Counted from the stretch's first letter, positions 36,578 to 44,973 are shown. The stretch: DNA of 45,817 nt from DASPJQ01 sp035299065 (GCA_035299065.1 DATGXI010000155.1:1-45817); one strand, 5' to 3'. Made by a program: numbers and translations. The notes: a model not told the origin generated them from the sequence alone.

Positions 36578-37270
36578 TTAGCGCACAATCAGTTTAAAAC
36601 CCCGCCCATGCACGTTCACAATTTCAATGCCTTCATCGCTTGAAAGGTATTTGCGCAATTTGGCAATGTAAACATCCATGCTTCGGCCATTAAAATAGCT
36701 GTCATCGCCCCAAACAGTTGTCAACGCAAAATTACGTTCAACCATTTCATTGATGTTACCACTTAATAGTTTAAGCAATTCGTTTTCTTTGGTGGTTAAC
36801 TTTTGCGTTTGGCCATCGTGAATAAGCTCCTGCCTTAAATGGTTAAACGTGTATTTGCCCAACTTAATTTCGGGTGTTTCGCTTAAATCAGTTTTACCTT
36901 TTATGCGTTTTAAGATAGCATTCATGCGCGCAAGCAACTCGTCCATACTGAACGGTTTTGTCATGTAATCGTCAGCACCTAGCCTGAAACCCTCAAGGGT
37001 ATCTTCTTTCATTGACTTTGCAGTAAGGAAAAGGATGGGTATTTGCTGGTTTACTTTGCGTATTTCTTTGGCAAGTGTAAAGCCATCTTTAACCGGCATC
37101 ATGACATCGAGTACAAGAAAGTCGTAACTGTTCTTGAAAAATAGTTCGAAGCCTTTTTGCCCGTTGTTGGCAAGTGTGGCCTGGTGACCTTTTGCATTCA
37201 GGTATTCGGTTAAAAGTGTTCCTAAATTAGGATCATCTTCAACTACCAGGATTTTGATTTTGTTTTCCAT
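36578..37270 (-). CDS. OmpR/PhoB-family response regulator (RprY-like)
   Basis: This 230-residue two-domain regulator has a receiver with acidic pocket E11-D12, phospho-acceptor D55 in LVLDVMMPVKDG, T in FLTAKS near 82, and K in MTKPFS near 106. The C-terminal winged-helix domain is of the OmpR type (LTTKENELLKLL, RSMDVYIAKLRKYL, GRGFKLIV). It overlaps the 3' end of the histidine kinase gene by 32 bases, so the pair is translationally coupled. It is the last gene of the sensor / kinase / regulator operon. The TTAAC direct repeats at 39660-39695 are a plausible binding site. Confidence 0.94.
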   Translation of the reverse strand: MENKIKILVVEDDPNLGTLLTEYLNAKGHQATLANNGQKGFELFFKNSYDFLVLDVMMPVKDGFTLAKEIRKVNQQIPILFLTAKSMKEDTLEGFRLGADDYMTKPFSMDELLARMNAILKRIKGKTDLSETPEIKLGKYTFNHLRQELIHDGQTQKLTTKENELLKLLSGNINEMVERNFALTTVWGDDSYFNGRSMDVYIAKLRKYLSSDEGIEIVNVHGRGFKLIVR

Positions 37271-38888
37271 AGATTGGTAATATTAAGGTGAATGTACTTC
37301 CGCGTCCCGGTTGGCTTTCAACCGCTATTTGCCCGTTGTGTTTTTCCATAATGGCTTTTACATAACTTAATCCAAGGCCAAAGCCTTTTACGTCATGTAC
37401 ATTACCTGATGGCACCCGGTACAATTTGTCAAATATTTTTTTAAGGTTATCACGGCTAATGCCAATACCATTGTCGGTAACGGCAATGCAAATGGCGTGA
37501 TCCTGGTTATAGGTCATAACTTTCAGGTGGGGCGTTTCGGCCGTGTATTTATTGGCATTATCCAATAAATTCAAAATAACATTGGTGATGTGTACTTTAT
37601 CGCCTTCAAACAAATCGCTCACGGCTTTGGGTTCAAATTCAATGGTACCACCCCTGCGGTGCACCTGTATCTCAAACGCCTGTATGAGGTCTTTTATTAT
37701 GGCGTTGATGTATAAAGATTGTGGTTTTAATTTCAATTCGCCACGCTCAATTACTGCATTGGTCAATACATTTTCAACAAGGGTTCCCAGGCGCTTGTTT
37801 TCATCGTTGATCATGTTGATGTAGTTGCTGCGCTGTTTTTCAGTAGAGGAAACATCTTTATCAGAAAGCATTTCGCAGGCAAGGGAAATAGTTGAAATAG
37901 GGGTTTTCAACTCGTGGGTCATGTTATTTATAAAGTCATTTTTAATTTCCGATAATTTTTTTTGCTGAACAATGGTAGAAATGGTGTAATAAAATGCACC
38001 AATGATGGTAAGAATAAACAGTGCCGAAAAACTCAATAACACCCACATGCTTCCGATGAGGAAACGTTTTTGATGCGGGAAATACACACTCAGGAAAAGG
38101 GGAGAGGAAAAATAATCGCCAGGAAATAATTCAACGGTATTTCCTTCACGTTCAAAATCGGCCATGTACTGCTTGGTGTTCTTGTTTTTATACATGAGCG
38201 GATTTTTATACCCGTCAACAACTATGAATTCGTACTGGGTAGTTATCCTGAATTCATTTAGTTGTTTTTTGAGAATGGAGTCGAGCTGAAACGAAGAGAT
38301 GCGCTGGTCAATGGATTTATTCATGTGCATCATCATCATTTCTTTCAGGATATCGTCAATTATTTTTGTACGGTTGTCCATCAACTTTTGGCCAAGCGCC
38401 TGGAAACCCTCGGCAGTCATGGGAACAGAATCGCCAATATTTAAACTATTCAGATCAAATCCTTCAAAATTCATGTTTACATTTCCACCAGTGCTTGTAT
38501 ATCCCTTTTCATACGTGCGAACTTTGTTTGTAGAATCAATTCCTTCTTTCTCCCATTCATTAATTTTGATGCTCTTGCCATCTTTTTCAATGGTGGTATC
38601 GCGTGTTGTAATTTTTTCGGTTTTATTGGAACTTGTGCCGGGATTAATTTGTTGCTGCAGGCTTTTCCATAATGCTTTTGTTTTATCGTTGATTTTAATG
38701 CTGTTCATGGTTTCAAACTCTTCAACAGCAATAACGGTTTTGGTAAGTGCTTTTTGAAGGTCGTCTTTGAATTGTTCTTCGCGCACCATTAAGGCATTGT
38801 TTATCCAATATACCTGCATAACAATTAGTCCCATTAACGCAATGGTTATGGTCACAATCATAATGGGTATACGGTTGCGTTTTAACAC
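37239..38888 (-). CDS. Sensor histidine kinase (RprX-like)
   Basis: This 549-residue membrane kinase has a first transmembrane helix at about 8-30 and a periplasmic sensor of about 240 residues. A second helix at about 280-302 is followed by a HisKA domain with phospho-acceptor H325 (NNMTHELKTPIST). The HATPase_c domain has an N box (LLDNANKYT), DNGIGIS, FDKLYRV and GFGLGLSYVKAI. The start is GTG at 38886-38888, overlapping the stop of the upstream sensor-only gene by seven bases (GTGTTAA). Its sensor half is clearly paralogous to that upstream protein. Cognate partner: the overlapping response regulator. The signal is unknown. Confidence 0.93.
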   Translation of the reverse strand: MLKRNRIPIMIVTITIALMGLIVMQVYWINNALMVREEQFKDDLQKALTKTVIAVEEFETMNSIKINDKTKALWKSLQQQINPGTSSNKTEKITTRDTTIEKDGKSIKINEWEKEGIDSTNKVRTYEKGYTSTGGNVNMNFEGFDLNSLNIGDSVPMTAEGFQALGQKLMDNRTKIIDDILKEMMMMHMNKSIDQRISSFQLDSILKKQLNEFRITTQYEFIVVDGYKNPLMYKNKNTKQYMADFEREGNTVELFPGDYFSSPLFLSVYFPHQKRFLIGSMWVLLSFSALFILTIIGAFYYTISTIVQQKKLSEIKNDFINNMTHELKTPISTISLACEMLSDKDVSSTEKQRSNYINMINDENKRLGTLVENVLTNAVIERGELKLKPQSLYINAIIKDLIQAFEIQVHRRGGTIEFEPKAVSDLFEGDKVHITNVILNLLDNANKYTAETPHLKVMTYNQDHAICIAVTDNGIGISRDNLKKIFDKLYRVPSGNVHDVKGFGLGLSYVKAIMEKHNGQIAVESQPGRGSTFTLILPIYGKQNQNPGS

Positions 38889-39619
38889 GCTGCAAGCTCC
38901 TCCGAAAGATTAGGTTTTAATTGAGAACGGACTAAAAGAATGATAAGTATCAGCATTGAAATGACAGATGAAGCAATGGGCATCCACATCCGGCTTAAAA
39001 TAAAACGGGTTTGATATGGAAAGTATACGCTCAGGAAAATCGGTTTTGCAGAATATGCATTGGGAAATAATTGAACGGTGTTTCCAGCTGTTTCAAATAT
39101 ATTCATCATAGTTTTTGTTTCCTGGTTTTTGTACATGACAGGTTTTTTATCGTTGTCAACAACAACAAACTGGTACTCCATGTTTATGCCTGAGAGCAGT
39201 AATTGATCACCCAGAATTTTGTTTAAATCCCATTTATTAAAGCGTTTTTCAAGTGGTGTTTTCGATCCTGTCATGAGGGTGCTTATATATTGGTCAACTT
39301 CTTCCTGTTTTTGTTTAAGCATTTCAGTACGAAGCGCCTCAATTTCCGCTTTCACTTTTTCCGAAGTCGTTTTTCCATCGGCAGGAATTGTAATATTTAT
39401 ATTCCTGATTTTGCTGGCCAGGGCTTCATTCTCACAATTTTCAACTTTGTCAACCGTGTTGGTTAAAGCAATTGCCAGATCATCGGCAAACGCTTTCTCC
39501 TGAACAACAAAATCACTCTTAATCCAATAAACCTGGGCGCTAATAAGTCCAGCCATGGCAATGGCAGCCAAACCGTAAAAACCAATTTTTTGATTACGTT
39601 TTCCCATGTAATTTAACAT
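38882..39619 (-). CDS. Kinase-less sensor paralogue of the adjacent histidine kinase
   Basis: This 245-residue membrane protein has a transmembrane helix at about 12-33, a periplasmic domain, a second helix at about 212-233, and then only ~12 cytoplasmic residues. Segments align with the sensor half of the neighbouring kinase: AQVYWIKSDFVVQEKAF / MQVYWINNALMVREEQF, QFVVVDNDKKPVMYKN / EFIVVDGYKNPLMYKN, LFLSVYFPHQ-like LSVYFPYQTRF. There is no HisKA or ATPase part. It is not a frameshift fragment, because the kinase has its own complete sensor. The stop overlaps the kinase start, which implies coupled synthesis. It may form heteromers with the kinase or bind the same ligand. An internal start at 39607 (MGKRNQ) is possible. 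Confidence 0.85.
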   Translation of the reverse strand: MLNYMGKRNQKIGFYGLAAIAMAGLISAQVYWIKSDFVVQEKAFADDLAIALTNTVDKVENCENEALASKIRNINITIPADGKTTSEKVKAEIEALRTEMLKQKQEEVDQYISTLMTGSKTPLEKRFNKWDLNKILGDQLLLSGINMEYQFVVVDNDKKPVMYKNQETKTMMNIFETAGNTVQLFPNAYSAKPIFLSVYFPYQTRFILSRMWMPIASSVISMLILIILLVRSQLKPNLSEELAAC

Positions 39620-39659
39620 TTAACCAAATGTAACACAAGGCATTGTAAGGCCTTGAGGG

Positions 39660-39695
39660 TTAACGTTTTTTAACACTCATTAACCTGTGTTTAAC
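39660..39695. promoter_or_regulatory. Four TTAAC direct repeats in the divergent promoter region
   Basis: TTAAC occurs at 39660, 39670, 39680 and 39691, that is with 10-, 10- and 11-base steps, all on the same strand and face of the helix. Further copies are at 39613 and 39620, close to the sensor gene start. OmpR/PhoB-type regulators bind such direct repeats. The site lies between the two-component operon (minus) and the acidic T9SS cargo gene (plus), so it could control both. Confidence 0.6.
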
Positions 39696-39758
39696 AGTGC
39701 TTTAAACCAGCATTTTCTTATTTTGTTTTCACAAGTAATTCATAAAAAAAGTTAAGTC

Positions 39759-40694
39759 ATGAAGCAATTTTTTACCCCAGTCAAAGTATTTGCCCTTTTA
39801 GGTGTGTTTGTAGCTACGATATTCGTATCAGGTTATGCGTTTTCGCAAAACGATGACAAGGACAAATCAAAGCGTAAAATAGAAAAGCGCATTGAGGTAA
39901 CCGAGGAAAACGGTGAAAAAAAAGTGGTGATCACCACCATTGAGAACGGGAACAAAAAAGTGGAAACGTATACCGGGAATGATGCCGAAGAGTATTTAAA
40001 CAGCCAGGAAATGGGTGGAAACGGTGGTATGCACATGAGCTTTGACTTCGATTTTGATACCCTTGGCGGAAAAAGCTCATTTGACTTCAACATGAACGGA
40101 TTTGGCGAGGAACTGGATAAAGAGATAAAAAAGATGGTTGAAGAGTTGCAAAAATCAGGCACACACATGCAGTTTGATTTTGACAATATGCTTAAATCAA
40201 TGGACTCATCGTTTTCAAACATGGGCAATAATTTTAAAATGTACCAGTACAAGTTTGATGACAATGATATGAAGCAATTGGACAGCTTATTGAACGGTGC
40301 ATTCAAATTTGATTTTGATATACAGGTTGACGAGGATGAAGACGGTAATGAATCCGATAACAGTACACACAGGAAACGTATAATTATTGCGCATAGTGTG
40401 GTGATTGAGGACATGGACAAGAAAAAGAATGCCGAAAAGGATTTGCACGTTTCTGACCTGTCTTTTTACCCGAATCCCAATGGTGGGAATTTCACGTTGC
40501 GTTATAAAAGTGAGAGCATGGATATGATTGATATTTCGGTAATGGACATGAACGGAAAAACGGTTTATAACGAGCGTGTTTCGGCCACCGGAACGGTATT
40601 AAGAAATATTGAACTGGACCAACCTTCAGGTGTGTATATCCTCAACCTTAAACAGGGTAAAAAGCAGGTTTCAAAAAAACTGGTAATCGAATAA
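39759..40694 (+). CDS. Acidic secreted protein with T9SS type A sorting domain
   Basis: This 311-residue protein has a signal peptide (about 1-29, YAFSQ). The middle is very acidic and low in complexity, with repeated Phe-Asp patterns (MSFDFDFDTLGG, MQFDFDNML, KFDFDIQVDEDEDG) and Met/Asn-rich stretches. The last ~80 residues form a standard T9SS type A sorting domain (SFYPNPNGGNFTLRY, DMNGKTVYNER, PSGVYILNLKQGKK). It is transcribed divergently from the sensor / kinase / regulator operon across 139 bases with TTAAC repeats, and is a likely target of that system. Acidic repeats may bind calcium or other cations (inference). A long frame on the opposite strand is a shadow of this composition. 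Confidence 0.85.
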   Translation: MKQFFTPVKVFALLGVFVATIFVSGYAFSQNDDKDKSKRKIEKRIEVTEENGEKKVVITTIENGNKKVETYTGNDAEEYLNSQEMGGNGGMHMSFDFDFDTLGGKSSFDFNMNGFGEELDKEIKKMVEELQKSGTHMQFDFDNMLKSMDSSFSNMGNNFKMYQYKFDDNDMKQLDSLLNGAFKFDFDIQVDEDEDGNESDNSTHRKRIIIAHSVVIEDMDKKKNAEKDLHVSDLSFYPNPNGGNFTLRYKSESMDMIDISVMDMNGKTVYNERVSATGTVLRNIELDQPSGVYILNLKQGKKQVSKKLVIE

Positions 40695-40908
40695 ATAGTT
40701 AAATGCTAAGAGATGTTAAAGAAAAGCTGCACTAATAATGAAATATATAGTTTAGCGTTATAATTCAACAAAGAGATTTAAAAAATGCTGTTTCGTTCTT
40801 TATGATTTTCTCACCTGGAAATCTTTCATCGTACAACCTGTTTACAACGCAGTCTTAAATGTACGGTTCACCTGTTTTAGTAAAAGAACAGCAGTATACA
40901 ACGTAGAG

Positions 40909-40937
40909 AACTCCGCCTCACCTGGGCGGAGTTTTTA
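40909..40937 (+). terminator. Terminator hairpin at the end of the minus-strand membrane operon
   Basis: AACTCCGCC at 40909-40917 pairs with GGCGGAGTT at 40925-40933, followed by TTTATTTT on the plus strand. It is 215 bases after the T9SS cargo gene and overlaps the stop codon of the minus-strand gene at 40918. The 223 bases between the cargo gene and this gene hold nothing else that I recognise. Confidence 0.8.
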
Positions 40938-41397
40938 TTTTGTAGTACAGCCACGCAGCAAGCTTAAAGTAAGTAGCCTGAATAACCGAAACCAGAATTA
41001 AGTTAAAGAAAATTCCCAGGATAAAATATGAGATTGAAAATGCATGGTGAAGATAGCGAATCAGCATAATCAATGAGGGGCAAAAAACAGCAATATTAAA
41101 ATAGGAAAGCTCCGGTATCCATGGAAATGAAACTGCCATGAAAGGAATCCAGAAAATGAGCCGGAACAACGGCCAACGCCATGCAACCGGAAGTTTTGTT
41201 TCAAATTCAGTGCAGCACAAGTAAACAATGCAAAAAACAGTATTGCAAAATAGGATTGTGCGTATATCAGGTAGGAATAGGAAAGGGGCTGTTAACTTCA
41301 ATAAAACAATGCCTGTAATATTTATAACGCTCATAAGGGCTAATAGAACGAAAGAAATGTGAAGGTTATGTTTACTGTTCTTTCTGGCGATGTGCAT
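40918..41397 (-). CDS. Small integral membrane protein
   Basis: This 159-residue protein has four likely transmembrane helices (about 13-36, 42-62, 75-95 and 115-142), short loops and a basic C-terminus (YYKIKTPPR). No family was recognised. It lies 45 bases downstream of the DUF4153/DUF4173-like gene and is probably the last member of the operon that begins at 43773. Its stop codon lies inside a plus-strand terminator hairpin. Confidence 0.7.
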   Translation of the reverse strand: MHIARKNSKHNLHISFVLLALMSVINITGIVLLKLTAPFLFLPDIRTILFCNTVFCIVYLCCTEFETKLPVAWRWPLFRLIFWIPFMAVSFPWIPELSYFNIAVFCPSLIMLIRYLHHAFSISYFILGIFFNLILVSVIQATYFKLAAWLYYKIKTPPR

Positions 41398-41442
41398 GTG
41401 TTTTATTCTACGTGATTCATTTTAACAGGCAAAAGTTTTATG

Positions 41443-42900
41443 CTAGCGCGATTCGGTATAAACAAATTCGGTTTTTGGTTTGTATTTTTTAATTTGTTCA
41501 TAGGTTTTATAATTGTTCAGGGTAAGCCCGCGCCAGTTCTGGCTTTCAAAATTTTTATTAAATTCCATGCAGCGCTCATCCAGGCGTTTGTCCATGGCGG
41601 GATTTCCTGCCGGGTTTATAGCCTCCCAGTTCTCCACCAGCAACGGCAAACAATCGCTTGATAATTCAAGTAAATACCAACCGTCAATTGTCATGGATTT
41701 GTATTTTAACAGGGCAATATTGTTGCGGGTAACTATTTTGTCCCAATGAAAGCAATTAAAAATAAATGTCAGGCAAAAAATAACAATGCCAAACCTGCGG
41801 TAGAGGAATACATTGTTTTTATTGGTTTTTATTTTGTAGCCACAAAAACCCAGCGTTAGCAATGCCAGGAATAGAAAAAAATACACGCCAATGCGTTTGT
41901 AGGTTAACCCATGGGCATTTATATAAAGGGTGTTTTTCCATATATTGGTTCCTATAAGAACAAGGTTTAGCACTATCCAGGCAATTGCGGCAATGGTTAA
42001 AACACGTTTAAGCTGGGGATCGGTGTTTTTTTGATTAAACCAAAGCATAATAAACGTGACAGCAAGAACCAGTGAAACAATAAGTGCACCAATACCCTGG
42101 TGAATAAGTTCAGCATAAGTCATTCCTTTGTCCTGTCCCTCGTAAAGCGATAAATAGATAATATCGGAAACATTTACAAGAGTAAGTAGTGCATCAAGCA
42201 TGATGAATAGAATTAGCCCTGTTTTGAAAAAACCATTTGTTTTCCATGTGGGCGCACCTTCAATTTCATTTGACAAGCCGGCTTCTTCTTCAAAAAACTG
42301 AAGCTCTTTGGGCCGTATGAAAAGTCCATAAAGGAAAACAAACCCACTGAAGGTAAAAAAGAACCATGGACCTGAAATAAAACTTAAGTCAATAAGATCA
42401 GTTAATTTCCTGAATCCAGCGCTTGATTCACGGTAAAGGATAATAAACAGGATAAGTATAAAAAGAGGTAACAAGAAATAGTACCATTGAAATTTTTTTT
42501 CTTTGACCGGTGTTTGTGCCGGGCTGGTAGTTGCATAATTAGCCAGTTTGCTGAAAACACCCACCATGAACCCGCCTATGGTTGAAATTCCGGAATACGC
42601 TATTCCCGTAAGGACCGAAATTTTGGCGTTGATGGTAACATAAGATAAAACCATGATGCTGATGAAATGCATGACAAAATTTAATTCGGTGCCATTAACG
42701 CCAATGAGAATGCCGCAGGCAATGGCACTTGCGGCTGCGGCAAGCCATGTTTTATTTTTTAGGAGCGAAAGATCTGTTAATGCAAAAAATACGGTAATCA
42801 CCAGCCCAAAAACAGCATGGTTCATTCCAGGGGTTTGCATGTAAAACAGGTAGCTGTAGGCAGCCGTGGCTGGTAATACAAGAAGGATTTTGTTTTTCAT
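41443..42900 (-). CDS. Polytopic membrane protein, DUF4153/DUF4173-like
   Basis: This 485-residue protein has about 11-12 hydrophobic helices spread from residue 5 to about 405, and then a ~75-residue soluble C-terminal part (YLLELSSDCLPLLVENWEAI). The segment INAHGLTYKRIGVYFFLFLAL (split: NAHGLTYKRIGVYFF) near 335 is the pattern that I associate with DUF4153/DUF4173 proteins. The family function is unknown to me. It starts six bases after the stop of the 288-residue gene and probably belongs to the operon controlled by the palindrome at 43782-43800. Such proteins are often next to small winged-helix regulators, as here. Confidence 0.72.
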   Translation of the reverse strand: MKNKILLVLPATAAYSYLFYMQTPGMNHAVFGLVITVFFALTDLSLLKNKTWLAAAASAIACGILIGVNGTELNFVMHFISIMVLSYVTINAKISVLTGIAYSGISTIGGFMVGVFSKLANYATTSPAQTPVKEKKFQWYYFLLPLFILILFIILYRESSAGFRKLTDLIDLSFISGPWFFFTFSGFVFLYGLFIRPKELQFFEEEAGLSNEIEGAPTWKTNGFFKTGLILFIMLDALLTLVNVSDIIYLSLYEGQDKGMTYAELIHQGIGALIVSLVLAVTFIMLWFNQKNTDPQLKRVLTIAAIAWIVLNLVLIGTNIWKNTLYINAHGLTYKRIGVYFFLFLALLTLGFCGYKIKTNKNNVFLYRRFGIVIFCLTFIFNCFHWDKIVTRNNIALLKYKSMTIDGWYLLELSSDCLPLLVENWEAINPAGNPAMDKRLDERCMEFNKNFESQNWRGLTLNNYKTYEQIKKYKPKTEFVYTESR

Positions 42901-42906
42901 AATAAA

Positions 42907-43773
42907 CTATATAGTTAATTTAGGGTACAAGTAAATCGCGCCATATGGACCAAGGTCTTTTTTAGCAATATGACCGTCTTCGGTTATTTCGTAATAATTG
43001 ATAATATCTATTTCTTCAACAGTGTGTTTTTTGGGAAGACAATCTGCATCAACTTTAAAGGTTTTGTAGTTTTTAACAAGCAAGAATTGATTTGTTGAAA
43101 CGAAGGTTGTATATGCATGAAACACATAATCGCTTGCATAAAATTTCTTCATGATTACTTGTGAGTCAATAGTGGTAAAATCGTTATTCATGGTTTGAAG
43201 TATCAATTCATCACCATTGCGTAAAATGTATGTTTTAAATTTTTGGCAAAAGGTATTGTCACAATAGGTTGTGAAATTTTTAAAGATGACCGGAAGTTCA
43301 GCTAAGGGAATCACGAATTCTTTAAAATATTTTTGGTGTTTTAGTTTAAAGATGGGAGACGATGTGCTTTGAAGAATTTTAAAGCTTTTTTGAAAAGATT
43401 CGTCCGGAAAACAGAAACCGGAATTTAAATTAGATATACAACCAGGTACCTTCATGTGTATCCATTCGGAGCTATCTATTTTACTGGTGTCAACGGATTC
43501 GATTTCGCCCGAAAGCATGTTTTTTTTTACAAATCGGTAGGATTTCCCATTGTCCCACGCACCTGATAAATAAGATTGTTGCAAAATCAATAGACTTGCA
43601 TTTTTTTTATTTACAAATTCAATTTCACCGTTTTCTTCCCATTTTCCATCAAACAAATGATCCAACTCATAAAGAAAAATAAAAGTGAAGGCAATTAACA
43701 TAAAAGAAGCAGCATAAAGGCAACCGCTATAGTTTCGCCTGGTAGTTGTTGTATTTTCTATTTCGCTTTCCAT
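42907..43773 (-). CDS. Membrane-anchored protein of unknown function
   Basis: This 288-residue protein has one transmembrane helix at about 17-40 (LYAASFMLIAFTFIFLYEL). The soluble domain that follows is mostly beta, with several cysteines (CISNLNSGFC near 115; TYCDNTFCQ near 172). No family was recognised. It is the first gene of an operon with the DUF4153/DUF4173-like and small membrane-protein genes. A palindrome starts nine bases upstream of its ATG. Confidence 0.72.
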   Translation of the reverse strand: MESEIENTTTTRRNYSGCLYAASFMLIAFTFIFLYELDHLFDGKWEENGEIEFVNKKNASLLILQQSYLSGAWDNGKSYRFVKKNMLSGEIESVDTSKIDSSEWIHMKVPGCISNLNSGFCFPDESFQKSFKILQSTSSPIFKLKHQKYFKEFVIPLAELPVIFKNFTTYCDNTFCQKFKTYILRNGDELILQTMNNDFTTIDSQVIMKKFYASDYVFHAYTTFVSTNQFLLVKNYKTFKVDADCLPKKHTVEEIDIINYYEITEDGHIAKKDLGPYGAIYLYPKLTI

Positions 43774-43781
43774 TTTAAAAG

Positions 43782-43800
43782 TACTTTGAATTACAAAGTA
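43782..43800. promoter_or_regulatory. Palindromic operator candidate 1
   Basis: TACTTTG at 43782-43788 and CAAAGTA at 43794-43800 are perfect inverted halves with a five-base gap (AATTA). On the minus strand the upstream half forms part of TATACTTTG, close to the TAnnTTTG promoter element. It is nine bases before the start codon at 43773. The same motif recurs at 44803-44820. Confidence 0.72.
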
Positions 43801-43815
43801 TATGTATAAAAAAAA

Positions 43816-44109
43816 TCAGGTGTTTTTAATCAGCTTTTCAAGTGCATCTAAATGTTCGGCAAATGCTTTTTTACCCGCACGGGTAATTTTATACGTTGTT
43901 TGAGGTTTTTTTCCAACGAATTGTTTTTTTACATCAATGTATTCATGTTTTTCAAGTGCAGTAATGTGGCTGGCCAGGTTCCCATCGGTCACGTCAAGCA
44001 ACTCCTTTAGCCGGCTGAATTCAACCCAGTCGTTTGCTGCTAAAATTGACATGATGCCCAAACGCAACCTGCTGTCAAATGCTTTATTTAATTTCTTTAT
44101 AAAATCCAT
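43816..44109 (-). CDS. Small winged-helix transcriptional regulator
   Basis: This 97-residue protein consists of a single winged-helix domain of the HTH_34/MarR-ArsR-like type: FDSRLRLGIMSILA, FSRLKELLDVTDGNLASHI (recognition helix region, about 32-52), LEKHEYIDVKKQF and the wing TTYKITRAGKKAF, then a C-terminal helix for dimerisation. No ligand or metal motif is visible. It is ten bases downstream of the membrane-protein gene at 44120-44797 and in the same operon. Identical half-site palindromes precede this operon and the next one, which makes autoregulation and control of the neighbour likely. Confidence 0.88.
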   Translation of the reverse strand: MDFIKKLNKAFDSRLRLGIMSILAANDWVEFSRLKELLDVTDGNLASHITALEKHEYIDVKKQFVGKKPQTTYKITRAGKKAFAEHLDALEKLIKNT

Positions 44110-44119
44110 CGCTCAATCT

Positions 44120-44797
44120 TCAGGTTCGTTCATATTTTCGATGAATAACCAACCCGTATATTATATGTAAAACACCAAATCCAAATGCCCAGAAAAACAA
44201 ACTGTATCCTAAAAAAAACATACAGGTTAAACCAAGCAAAACTTGTAAAACACCAAGGTACAGAATTTCGCCAAATGTAAACTTGGCTGCACTAACCAAA
44301 GCAAGGCCGTAAAAAATAAGGGTAATGGGAGCAATTACAACCAGCCATCCTTTGTATATGCAAATCAACCCGAAAAGTCCACCGCTGATTAACGGTATAA
44401 GCAAATGTGTAAGCATGATCTTAAAGGAAGGATTCCACAATGTTTCGTCCTGTTTTTTGGCTTTGCGTTTTGAGAGCAGCAACGCGGTGCCAATGGAAAG
44501 CAGCAACGTTACACTTCCTAAGAGGATAAGATAAAATTCAATATTGGAATACATAGCCACTACAGTTGCATAGGCTTCGGTAAAACGGTTTCCTTCCATA
44601 TCAACCTGGTCAATTAATGTAAAATCCTGCAGTGATGGATATACATACAAAAAATAATAGGCAATTCCAGCTGCAACCAGTGCATAGGTGCCGCACAGTA
44701 TGCCCGACAATCCACTCAGTGATAAAAATTTATTGGAGCGCTCCATAATTGAACGCATCTCTTTCAAATGAACCAACTGGTCTTTATAGTCTTCCAT
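44120..44797 (-). CDS. Membrane protein co-transcribed with the winged-helix regulator
   Basis: This 225-residue protein has a cytoplasmic N-terminus (MEDYKDQLVHLKEMRSIMERSNKF) and about six hydrophobic helices from residue 28 to 215. I start at 44797 because the longer frame to 44869 would include the operator and promoter. The pattern resembles uncharacterised Bacteroidota membrane proteins that often precede a small winged-helix gene, and no function is known to me. It is likely regulated by its downstream partner. Confidence 0.78.
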   Translation of the reverse strand: MEDYKDQLVHLKEMRSIMERSNKFLSLSGLSGILCGTYALVAAGIAYYFLYVYPSLQDFTLIDQVDMEGNRFTEAYATVVAMYSNIEFYLILLGSVTLLLSIGTALLLSKRKAKKQDETLWNPSFKIMLTHLLIPLISGGLFGLICIYKGWLVVIAPITLIFYGLALVSAAKFTFGEILYLGVLQVLLGLTCMFFLGYSLFFWAFGFGVLHIIYGLVIHRKYERT

Positions 44798-44802
44798 AAA
44801 AG

Positions 44803-44822
44803 TACTTTGTAATGCAAAGTTA
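44803..44822 (-). promoter_or_regulatory. Promoter element with palindromic operator candidate 2
   Basis: ACTTTG at 44804-44809 and CAAAGT at 44815-44820 are inverted halves with a five-base gap (TAATG). On the minus strand 44822-44815 reads TAACTTTG, an exact TAnnTTTG element, so the palindrome covers the core promoter. A regulator bound here should repress. The start codon is five bases further at 44797. Confidence 0.72.
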
Positions 44823-44923
44823 AAAGAATTTTGATGCGGTGGAAACCTGTTTACTATTTTTAACAACAAGGCTCATTCGTGAATAAAAATTTACTAAGCC
44901 ACTGATAATCAGATTGCGTAGAA

Positions 44924-44955
44924 TTGAATTTTGTGCTCATTTATTTTTATTTTTG
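44924..44955 (+). promoter_or_regulatory. Candidate promoter of the DUF349 gene
   Basis: TTG at 44924-44926 and TATTTTTG at 44948-44955 are separated by 21 bases. The second element matches TAnnTTTG exactly and lies 18 bases before the ATG. Confidence 0.55.
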
Positions 44956-44973
44956 TGTCCCATTAAACTGAAA

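Noticed and set aside
38882..39619. Sensor-only gene as a frameshifted histidine kinase
   Set aside because: The downstream kinase has its own full sensor and both membrane helices, so the two are separate paralogous proteins.
39833..40420. Long 195-codon frame on the minus strand
   Set aside because: It lies wholly inside the acidic T9SS cargo gene on the other strand. Its Ser-rich, low-complexity product is the mirror of Asp/Phe-rich codons.
35253..40762. Repeated 12-mer TTTAGCGTTATA at 35253 and 40751
   Set aside because: A shared 12-mer is expected by chance in a window of this size, and the surroundings do not match.
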